Assembly: GCA_029747015.1 (NCBI GenBank)
Contig: JAKOGI010000364.1
Location: 1-64,000 of the forward strand
DNA length: 64,000 nt
From: Carnegiea gigantea
Lineage: Eukaryota; Streptophyta; Magnoliopsida; Caryophyllales; Cactaceae
Direction: 5' to 3'
The notes under the pieces were generated by a model, which worked only from the letters and a program-made list of their open reading frames with translations, searched no databases and had not been told where the DNA came from. The stretch's first letter is position 1. Each line of letters begins with the position of its first letter. Both the position numbers and the translations under genes were made by a program. Positions 54,627 to 64,000 of this stretch are shown piece after piece.

Positions 54627-55969
54627 TGATAGTCTTAAAAATTACCGCAAATACACGGTATAGTTGTAGCTAGCAACCGGCAAGTACGGGCCGTATTTCA
54701 CAGGGAGTTAGATTTTCAATTACCAAAGCTAACTCAAGCGTATCAATCTAGGCCAAACAGAGAGTGAAGGGAAGAAAGACTGAACTACTAAAACAAATAA
54801 ACAAAAAAGGACTTGGGTTTACAATTTCGCTAAATAACGAACCAACTAATTGAGACGAGTCCTAACCTACCCAAACTACACTATGAACAAGAGATGGTCG
54901 ATTGCACCATCAAAGACCACACAAGCCCTCTCTCAAGGGTCATGAACTAGTCTAATTTGCCTAACCATATATTTTCATGGGGTTAGCCCAATTAGACCAC
55001 AAAAATAGCAACCCTCGAACCTAGCTCGGATCGAGTACTATTTTCATGTCCTGAACTCAGCTATTCCCTCTCCCACACTAGCAAATTGACCTCACCTCTC
55101 AGCATAAGTCAATCACCCAAAAATATGGATGAAAGCTCTCTTAAGCATTTCATAGAACACTTGGCAAGCATGAGGAAAAACTCTAAGTTCTAAGCATAGA
55201 TTTGGGTATGGTTAGGCCTAAAGCAAAATTAATTAGCCATCAAGAGGCTAATCGCAATCCAAGCCCATAAAATCTATCAACTAATCATCAACAAAACACA
55301 AAAACCCAAACTTAAACCTAAACTAACGGAGAACATAACAAGCATGAGAATGGAGGAAAGCGAAAGCAATTAATCTAATATTGCAACCAAATAAAACAAG
55401 GATTAACAATGAAAACTAAACATATAAACTACATACAATCTAAACTAACATAATCAAAAAAAGAACAAAGAAGAATGCAATTGGAATAAAAAGAGAGAGA
55501 GAGCAGAAGACTTATGGATTGATGCGTAGGAATTTCAAATTCAAGTGCTTGAATCCAAAATTAATCGAATACAATCCTAACCTAATCCCTTCAATAGGGT
55601 TTTTATTGGCTAAAACCTAAACTAAACTACCCTAAAAATTCCCTGGAAGAACCCCCGAGCGACCCCGGAGCAAAAACGCCCGAAGAAAGCTTAAATCAAA
55701 AATCGCGAGACCGAATGACGACCCGGGGGGCACGGCCGTGCCACTTCTCTGGCACAGTGGCTCGGCCCCCCCCGTCGCCCCTTTTTGCTGGTTTTTGCTA
55801 TTTTTCTTCGCTTTGTCCCGTCTTCGCTCCTTTCGCGACGTTTGCTCGATTTGAAGTTATTTCCTACAAAACATAAATAAAACAAGTAAAAATCCTAAAG
55901 ATTAAGTTATTATACGAGCTAAAAGTTGGTGAAAGAGGTATGTAAAATACGATAATTTATCGCCTAACA
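54627..55969 (-). repeat. LARD 3' LTR
   Basis: 1,343 bp, plus-strand start TGATAGTCTTAAAAATTACC, end CGCCTAACA. Confidence 0.93.
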
Positions 55970-57549
55970 AATACCCTCACACCTATCTTTTACTTGTCCT
56001 CGAGCAAAACAAAAGAAAGCTAACTTAAGAACCTAACTCACTTTCGTAGGAATCACAGTTGCATTTAGCATATGCACAAGCCCTTTAAACCCTTTGTTTT
56101 CCCTAAGTGGACGAGTGAGGTCTTGTGAGGGTTTGCAGAAGATATACCCACAAAATCTCCAAAAAAAAAGGAAAGCAAAGAAAAGAGAAACAAAAATCGA
56201 AAAATAAAAATGACAAAACACAAAATATACTTCTAGGTAAACTGTACACAATCGGATCAACCAAAACCTCCTAGTAACTCAAGTATCAGTCTGTACACAA
56301 GCATTATATGCATTTTAGGACACATCATCTCAAAGAATGGCATTCAGACATCAGCTTTTCACCCCACGACGCATGAAAACATTGAATCCATCCTGGTGCC
56401 TGGTGTGCAAGTGTATCATCACCTTAAGACTTTGGCTTATCAAAATCAAACTCAATCTCACTTAACTGCGACAAGCTACCTTGTTGAATTGCTAGCATGG
56501 AAAACAAGCTTCCCCAGTAGCAGTATTGCCTCAAAGGGTAGCACCTAGTAGCGCATGCCTCAAAGGGGCATATACTTGTCATTCCAAACTCTTTTCTTCC
56601 CCACCTTTTCTTCTTTTTTTCTTCTTCTTTTTTTTTAATTCCAAACTCTTGCCACGCCTCAAAGGGATACACCCAGTAGTACATGAGTTTATTTGTTTTT
56701 GCTTTTGTTTTTGGAAAAAGGGGGTGCAAGCACATACAAAAGCAACTATGCAGTAGACAAGTGGGAGAGCCGATCATGAAAGACTAAGAATGTAAGATGA
56801 TGATAATATATAAATCAGGACTGGATTGTAAAATTACAATAGACTGTTAGGGTTAGAAATGAGGCCCAAAATGACAGACTTGGGACGAATATCTATCATG
56901 CACATTATACTTACATACGAGCAAATACCCAAGGTACCAGAGATCAAGGCTGATCAAAATAGTGCAAAACTCCCTAAATCCAAGAAAAAGGAAAAAATTA
57001 TACAAAAAGGAGAAAAAATGAAAAAATTTATACAAAAAATGAAAAATTTTCATTAAAAAAAAAAGAATAAAAGGGGAGATCACCCCACCCCCACACCTAA
57101 ATCTCACAATGTCTTCATTAGGAGCTGTAACTACAAAACATACAAAAACAAAGAAAACAAAATCACACACAAGACACTCAAAACAAAACAAACACACACA
57201 AGAATACTAAACTTGCACACATATACACAAGCTAGGACACTCTCCCAAGAACACTCACCAAATCAAAAACGAGATCACACATATATACAAAACTAACCAC
57301 CAAAAACAAAGATATATCAATCCATCAATACCACCAATCACGAAACACAAATGTGCACAACAATACAAAAATGGTGATCATAGCCATCAATGGCTCAACA
57401 ACATCCCAAATTTCACCTGAAGATGATCACCAACAAAAACACAATCCTAATATCCACAACTAAACAAAAAACAAGAAAAAGAAAGGAAATAAAAAGAAGG
57501 GAGAAGAGTTAGAATGAGTATACCAGGTCGGGTACTGATTGTACCCGAA
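55970..57549 (-). mobile_element. LARD 3' internal region, non-coding
   Basis: A probable polypurine tract (complement of AATACCCTCACACCTA) borders the LTR. The rest contains a GCCTCAAAGGG-containing motif three times (56528, 56569, 56657) and A-rich plus-strand runs at 56980-57070. No domain. Confidence 0.65.
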
Positions 57550-58851
57550 CTACGCCTCCCTAGGATGGTGCTGTGGAGGCCTGAGGAGTATCAGCCACTC
57601 CTCATCATCGCTCAGGACTCGCGGCGTCAACTCGGATGCCGTCAAAGCTCGTAAGAGCTTATCGTGTGCCTGTGCATGTATCTCAAAGTGGTGTAAGTAA
57701 GAGAACACTAGTGAAGATATAACAAATAGAGTTAGTGCCCTCTTAAACTTATCAAATGCCATAGAAAAATCAAAATCATGATCAAAGAAGGTACTCCACG
57801 TGATTTTCTTAGGCGAGTCTGCTAGGCAGGCACAATATGGATCAAATGAGGGGTGAAATCCACTAATATCACCTAGGGACTCCTGAAATGCATGCAAGTG
57901 AGAGGGGGTGGCGGGAAGGAAGGGGGATGAAATAGGGACTAAATCAAGTAGCTCGGTGTGAATCTGGTCAGTATGCTCAATGCTAGGAGTGGCACCAACC
58001 CTCACATCATGACTATAATACTCCTCAGAAGAAGGCTCTAACAATGCAATATCACCCAACCAATCAAGCAAATCATCCTGAACACAACTAGCGTCGCCCA
58101 CAAGAGAGTCACCTATCTCTAACCCTGTGCACTGAGCTAAAGGGAGGGGAGAAGAAGAAAGTAAGTGCAAGACACCCTCAGTAGTGTCTCTAAGTGTGCT
58201 AGGCAAGGATGAAGCGACGAATGGTAAGGATGTCAAGGAACGAACCATCACTTCCCCTAGGCTGGTCAAAGGTAAATCAGCCATAAAATCAGGCTTTAAG
58301 GGAAGGAAAGACTCATAATTATCATAGAGACTGACCTCAAGTCTAGGAGAAGATGGACTCAGATCGGTCTCATGTAATAGGTCAGACTCCCTCATCTTAC
58401 CAACAAAACACTCAAGTCGCTCATTCATTGTCCCTATCATGGCATTAAGCTTAGCATAACATTCATCGGGAATATCATAATAAGGACAAAAATTTGCATC
58501 ATGGTCCAAAGATGAACAATAAGAGCACACAGGAGGAGAATAAGCATGAAAATCATAAAAAGTGGGGGAAGGGCACTCAAAAGACTCACTAGCAAGCTCA
58601 TGGTGCCACTGATACCAGGCAAAAGACTCAAATAAGTCCTACATACCATCAACGTCTAAGGAACATAAACCACCATAACACATGGGCTCAAGGGTGGCTC
58701 GGGTCTCATGTGTTATCCCCTCAAACACAACATCGAATATTTCCCATTTTTCATACGTGAAAAGCACATATTGAGCACGATAATCATTAAACCTAGACAA
58801 GTAGTGCCAAAAGGGTTCATGCTCAAACTGAGGTAAATGGAAAGTAGCCAT
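57550..58851 (-). pseudogene. LARD gag-like ORF, one nonsense codon
   Basis: One frame of 434 codons from ATG 58851 to the stop at 57550, interrupted only by TAG at 58639-58641 (codon 71, after LCSLDVDGM). The N-terminus MATFHLPQFEHEPFWHYLSR and FTYEKWEIFDVVFEGITHET match a gag-like protein I know from plant gag-only elements, where Trp stands at the stop position (TGG to TAG). After the stop, residues CSYCSSLDHDANFC form a C-x2-C-x4-H-x4-C zinc knuckle, followed by a long Ser/Leu/Asp-rich part without known domains. Confidence 0.8.
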
Positions 58852-58945
58852 TTCGATTTTTTTTATTTTTGATTTTTAAATTTTTTGGATTTTTTTTCAA
58901 CAAGGCCTAGTCTCGAATGCTCAAGGAAACTCTAAAAGACGCCAA

Positions 58946-58963
58946 CTCCCCACAATGGCGCCA
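58946..58963 (-). promoter_or_regulatory. LARD primer-binding site
   Basis: Minus strand TGGCGCCATTGTGGGGAG, 6 bases from the LTR, resembles the complement of plant tRNA-Asp (TGGCGCCGTTGCCGGGGA) with three differences. Confidence 0.8.
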
Positions 58964-58969
58964 AAAATT

Positions 58970-60355
58970 TGATAGTCTTAAAAATTACCGCAAGTGTACG
59001 GTGCAGTTGTAGCTAGCAACCGGCAAGTACGGGTTGTATTCCATATGGAGTTGGGTTTTCAATTACCAAAGCTAACTCAAGCGTATCAATCTAGGCCAAA
59101 CAGAGAGTGAAGGGAAGAAAGATTGAACTACTAAAACAAATAAATAAAAAGGAACTTGGGGTTACAATTTCGCCAAATAACGAACCAACTAATTGAGACG
59201 AGTTCTAACCTACCCAAACTACACTATGAACAAGAGATGGTCGGTTGCACCATCAAAGACCACCCAAGCCCTATCTCAAGGGTCATGAACTAGTCTAATT
59301 CGCCTAACCACCTATTTTCAGGGGGTTAGCCCAATTAGACCACAAAATTAGCAACCCTCGGACCTAGCTCGGATCGAGTACTATTTTCATGTCCTGAACT
59401 CGGCTGTTCCCTCTCCCACATTAGCAAATTGACCTCACCTCTCAGTATAAGTCAATCACCCAAAAATATGGATGAAAGCTCTTTCAAGCATTTCATAGAA
59501 CATTTGGCGAGCACGAGGAAAAACTCTAAGTTCTAAGTATAGATTTTGGTGTGGTTAGGCCTAAAACAAGATTAATTAGCCATCAAGAGGCTAATCGCAA
59601 TCCAAGCCCATAAAATCTATCAACCAATCATCAACAAAACACAAGAACCCAAACTTAAACCTAAACTAACGGAGAACATAACAAGCATGAGAATGGAGGA
59701 AAGCAAAAGCAATTAATCTAATATTGCAACCAAATAAAGCAAGGATTAACAATGAAAACTAAACATATAAATTACATACAATCTAAACTAACATAATCAA
59801 AACAAGAACAAAGAAGAACGCAATTGGAATAAAAAGAGAGAGAGCAGAAGACTTATGGATAGATGCGTAGGAACTTCAAATTCAAGTGCTTGAATCCAAA
59901 ATTAATCAAATACAATCCTAACCTAATCTCTTCAATGGGGTTTTTATTGGCTAAAACCTAAATTAAACTACCCTAAAAACCGCCTGGAAGAACCCCCGAG
60001 CGACCCCCGAGCAAAAACGCTCGAAGAAAGCTTAAATAGAAAATCGCGAGACCAAACAACGGCCCGGAGGGCATGACCGTGCCAAGTGGCATAGCCCCAC
60101 TGTGCCAGGGTGGCACGGTCCCACCGTGCTACTTCTCTGGCAGGGTGGCTCAGCCCCCATCACCCCTTTTTGCTAGTTTTTGCTGTTTTTCTTCGCTTTG
60201 TCCTGTTTTCGCTCCTTTTCGCGACGTTTGCTCGATTTGAAGTTATTTCCTACAAAACATAAATAAAACAAGTAAAAATCCTAAAGATTAAATTATTATA
60301 TGAGCTAAAAGTGGATGAAAGTGACACGTAAAATATGACAATTTATCGCCTAACA
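58970..60355 (-). repeat. LARD 5' LTR
   Basis: 1,386 bp. Longer than the 3' LTR mainly because of extra GTGCCA / TGGCACGG palindromic copies near 60075-60140. Confidence 0.93.
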
Positions 60356-60920
60356 TTTAATTTTATAAATTTGTGTAATTTTTGAGAAAGAAGGTTAGGG
60401 AAAATAAAAATTGAACAAAGAAGCTTTGAATTGACATTTTAGTAGACTGTATGCAAGAAAATTGCCAAATTTACTACACTCAAGGACTCAAATCAAAGTG
60501 AATTCACACCCAAATGCACAAACTGACACAAATAATTGAAATAAAAGAAAACCCATGACCTAAAAATGACAATTTCCCCATCTGAAGGCTATTATCAAAG
60601 AACGAGTGGAATTAATTAGTTAAGCAAAGCCAAAACCATTAAATTGAAAAGCTAAATTAGCATTGATAAGTTAATGGGCAAATATGCAAACTAGCAACAA
60701 CATCACACTACAAAACCAAAAACTTGAAAACTCCTAGCTTTTGCTTCGGTCCGATCCGATCCACCAGTCCACCTAGTCCGGACTGAGACAGGACCTGAGA
60801 CCGAACAAGGCCAAACTTAAGAACGAAGACTGAACCAAATTCATTTGGTCTGGTCCGGTCAATGCTGGTCTTCGGTCTGGTTCGATCTTGGACCGAATAA
60901 TGAACAACCCTAGTCATAGC

Positions 60921-61130
60921 ATCCAACCCATAAGAAATTATTGCCCAATGACTTTATCATATGTAAGGTGTGCTTCAATAGAATAAACATAAAGGTCTAG
61001 AAGTAAACTTATCCAACAACAATAAAATCAAGTAATACCTTTATCCCAGCATGATGAAGCTTTTTGGCAGTCCAAGAGCCTATTCTACTTGATTTTATGA
61101 CTAAAAGGTTGACACATGTGAAAAGTAATA
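60921..61130. other. Spacer
   Basis: Nothing recognised. Confidence 0.4.
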
Positions 61131-64000
61131 TGTAAGGACCTTGAAATTTGTTATGGTTAATTACATGAGTTAGGTTAATTTAGGCAACTTATTCAGTTAA
61201 CTTCATGATTTTGACACGTGTCATATTTGGGCTAATAACTGTTCACAGTTATGTGTGTTTTAAATTGATGAATTTTTTATTTTTGAAATTTAGGTTATTT
61301 GATTTTTCTTAGTGTGGGCCAAATTCTAATCATGCGCTAGTTTAAATTCAGTTAAACCCCAATCCCCTTTTCTATCTAGTTCAATTATTTTTTTGGGTCT
61401 GTTGGAGCTACAAGGGGTAATATAATACAATTACAATACAATGGGGGAGGGGAGAATCGGACATGGAACCTAATGTACTCAGTACTTCAATCTTCATCAC
61501 TAGACTAAGACTTCATTGATAGTCTAGTTTAATTAATTGAGTCAAAAAAATGTGTTGATGGGGCTAAGGCACGCAAGAAAGAGAGAGAAAAGAAAGCAGG
61601 AAAAAAAAGAAAAAGGGGGAGGGGACAATGTTTCTGCAACCACTGAAGAAGGGGTTTACTTACACATTTAACACACACATGACTAGGAAAAGGAGGGGGC
61701 GAGAGAGAGGATGAAGAAGGGAAGGAAAAAAAGAGGAAGAGGAAGAAGAAGGAAAGAGGAAGAAGGAGATCCAACCCATAACATTCTTCTTGCATTTTGC
61801 TTCCCCTTCATCCAAAGAAGAAAAACTCAAGTGGGTAACTCTGTTCCTAATTTATACTAATTTCAAACTAAGTTGTATTTTAGGTTTATTGTTGAATGTA
61901 TGTGACTTTGAGAATTATCTAGAATTTTATGCATGGACCTAGCAATAATTAGTAGTATGTCAACTTGAAGTTGAAAATTAGGGTTTTAAGGTGAGATTTG
62001 AGAATGTGGTGGTTGTGCCATGTTTTAGATGGGAATCATGATCATCTGAGTGAATTTATACCGTCTTAGAGACCAACCAATTTTACATGCCCACAACCAC
62101 AACCAAACCATCTCCTAATATGGGTCCCACTTGCACGGGATTTGGGGAGATCCAGATATAAGCATCTCATCTTTGTATGTGTCGCTGCCCATAGAAAGGT
62201 AGATTCCAATAGACCACGAATTTTACATACACATTGGCTGAAATTATGTGAATTAAGTTTGAGACAACAGTTTTGATGTATTATGACATAAAGATTGTGG
62301 AAAGTTGGGTGGTGATACTATGGGGCTATTTTGTTTCTTCAGACGAAAAAATGATTATAAAAAAATTTTGATGGATTAGAAATCAAAAGGAAAAAAATGA
62401 ATGTGTGCATATTAATGTATGTATAAAGTTAGCTTGTGTGGTGGATGTCAGTAAGGTAGAGGTGAATCTTGACCTTTATGAAGCCGTTTGGGATATGGGA
62501 ATGATTTAAATGGTTTTTTAGCGAAACTGTAGCACGGGTTTAGGTAGAGGAACTTGAGAATGAGGAGTTGCTCTAATTAGGGAATAAGTGTTAGCTTATG
62601 TGGTAATTGGCAAATCATTAGGCTTAATATCAAGAATTGTGAGAGAGAACTATGCTTATAATTATTAGTAGCACATTCGTTTTTTTCAGCGGTTGGTGAT
62701 CATTTAAAAAGTTCACGTGTTCCTTCTATGGTACTTTTACTATGCTTGTGATGCTTTGTTGATTAATGAACTGTTGTCTCATTTTATCTTATAAGGTGGG
62801 TTGGAACTTGGAAGCAAAATCAAGGTAGCAGTAAGTTTTATGAGCTTTTGAACTTTACAACGTCATGTTCTATATGTGTTGGTGCTCTAAATGATGTGCT
62901 CAAGTTTCCTTTAACTATTTTGCCGTTCGAGATGCTTCATGAAACTTTTAAAATTATTATGAGTTCTAAACAAGTTGTTTGAATAGCTAAAAATTTCAAA
63001 AATGTGAATTTCCTTGTGGAAGCTTGTATTCCATTAAGTTGTTGGTTTTAGAAAAAATATTTTTGTTATTATATATGACTTGAGGTTTCCGATATGGTCT
63101 AGTCCTAAAGAAAGGTTCGACCTATGTGTTCCAGGCCATGGGATCCCCGATCCATTTTCAGGTTTCTAAAGTTAACATATACGTTTCAAGTTAATCTTAC
63201 CTTGATGAGGGTGGAATACGTCGTAAAGTTTAGTGTGTCTTGGGAACTTAAGTGTCTGACGGGTATATGCTTCACCTGTATTGAGAAAGAACTCTTGACT
63301 AGCAATTATTAAATGCCACAAGTATGAGTTTTGATCCTAAAAGGTGAAATTTGTGATTTCCCTAAGGGTTTTAACACAAGCAGTGACATCAAAGGATTTC
63401 AGTGCCATTCAATCGAAATTGAAATTTTGTTCTCATGTTACTCGCAAATACTATGCAAGTATGGGTGAGAAAATGTTTTACATGGGCAAATTGGTCAATT
63501 TTAACAAGATTCTAAGTTCAAACAAGAAGAATGAGCATTTTAGTTTCATTCTGCTAAAAGTTAGCAAATGCAATTTCTTATCCTGATTCATATGCTATGC
63601 TATAAATATTTACGAGCTATTAAATGATGTATGATGTGCAAATATTTTTGGGTTTTAAGGATGTTTGTTATCCACTAATCGTGTGGTTTGCTCACCTTCT
63701 CTTTTCCCCCTTTTCTAGGTTTGTAAGTTCCATGTTCATGGAAGGACAATTCTTTTGGTTAATAATTCATGTTGGGGATGTTGGTTCATTGCGTTGCTCA
63801 AAAAGCTCCTTTTGTAAATTATTTTAGAGTGGAGGTTTGTCTTTTCGACTTGTAAATTTGTAATGCATTGTTAGTTTGGCTTGGTTGACATCCTTATAGT
63901 CAGCGCCACCTACCCCATCCCCAAACATGTTATGACACTTTCTTGGGTGTTGTAGGGTTAGTTTGGCACCTAGGTGTGTAAACTGTGAGGACCTTGTTTC
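61131..64000 (+). repeat. Possible long LTR region (TGTAAGGACCTTG start)
   Basis: TGTAAGGACCTTGAAATTTG at about 61133 resembles TGTGAGGACCTTG at 63983 at the window end, and LTRs of plant chromoviruses often start TGTGAGGACC. The 2.85 kb between has no gene; a CT/AG-rich tract lies at 61590-61760 and a TTTGCTCACCTTCTCTTTTC motif near 63688, which I associate with such LTRs. Ends and copy number cannot be settled within the window. Confidence 0.3.
61385..61530 (-). mobile_element. SINE-like tRNA-derived insertion
   Basis: The minus strand has TAGTCTAGTGATG (A-box-like) at about 61506-61494 and GGTTCCATGTCCGATTC (B-box-like) at about 61477-61461, about 30 bases apart, then a T/A-rich tail toward 61390. 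Spacing and order fit a tRNA-derived SINE. No clear target duplication. Confidence 0.45.

Larger units (their letters stand above)
54627..60355 (-). mobile_element. Gag-only LTR retrotransposon (LARD-like), full length
   Basis: A 5,729-bp element inserted in the hAT-like unit. LTRs lie at 54627-55969 and 58970-60355 (TG...CA), with a perfect TTTAA target duplication (54622-54626 and 60356-60360). On the minus strand a tRNA-Asp-type primer site follows the 5' LTR and a single gag-like ORF lies at 58851-57550. No protease, integrase or reverse transcriptase is present, so mobility would depend on a partner element. LTR differences are roughly one per 20 bases by eye. Confidence 0.93.
54427..60912. 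mobile_element. hAT-like element, split by an LTR retrotransposon
   Basis: The left end TATGGGTGTTCACCGGTCC (54427) and the right end, as complement, TAGGGTTGTTCATTATTCGG (60912) are inverted repeats with GGTCCAAGATC following on both arms. Flanks ATCATAGC (54419-54426) and GTCATAGC (60913-60920) agree at 7 of 8 bases, an hAT-length duplication. Without the internal LTR element the hAT-like unit is about 760 bp (54427-54626 plus 60356-60912), rich in CCGGACCGGA-type words. No transposase. Confidence 0.7.

Noticed and set aside
56424..56777. 117-codon frame and neighbouring frames in the LARD 3' region
   Set aside because: Composed of poly-Lys/Glu and Phe runs from A/T tracts; no conserved pattern and no pol domain.
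61529..61795. 88-codon Ser/Pro/Phe-rich minus-strand frame
   Set aside because: Translation of an AG-rich low-complexity tract.

Overview
The window is nuclear DNA from a flowering plant, most likely a eudicot. The evidence is a split gene with GT-AG introns for a plant-type mitochondrial carrier, a plant-specific small acidic protein family, and dense plant retroelements with tRNA-iMet and tRNA-Asp primer sites and long AT-rich spacers. It is gene-poor. Three cellular loci can be supported. Two are copies of one intronless plant gene family (628-1194, truncated; 13817-14473, intact). The third is a seven-coding-exon minus-strand gene for a mitochondrial thiamine pyrophosphate carrier (32425-45485).

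Layout. 1-1700: truncated gene copy and a TA microsatellite. 2180-3319: broken Copia pieces. 3640-5335: a large fold-back element. 6339-11492: a full-length but dead Copia element on the minus strand with two LTRs and a near-perfect target duplication. 11800-12580: a MITE-like element. 13661-14637: the intact family member with TATA box and poly(A) signal. 16047-17647: a cluster of small elements, including a candidate TRIM. 18555-23383: a second dead Copia element on the plus strand with a perfect 5-bp target duplication. 25594-26020: a decayed transposon-type ORF that still has a TATA box. 28380-29645: L1-type LINE debris. 31011-31782: two MITEs side by side. 32425-46250: the carrier gene. 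Its fifth intron (7.7 kb) holds a composite LTR array, a nested 401-bp insertion, local duplications and an hAT-like element. 47688-51375: a 3.7-kb solo LTR with perfect target duplications, landed 16 bp from the stop codon of an unrecognised small ORF. 52060-53316: RTE-type LINE debris. 54427-60912: an hAT-like element split by a 5.7-kb gag-only LTR retrotransposon, with target duplications visible for both insertions. 61131-64000: LTR-like sequence with a SINE-like insertion.

Most of the window therefore records insertions: LTR elements, LINE pieces, a SINE candidate, hAT-like, PIF/Harbinger-like and fold-back DNA elements, many with target-site duplications found by eye. None of the transposon genes looks intact. 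The only clearly functional genes are the carrier and the small protein at 13817-14473. All element boundaries, exon joins and family names come from reading the sequence. No database search or alignment program was used.
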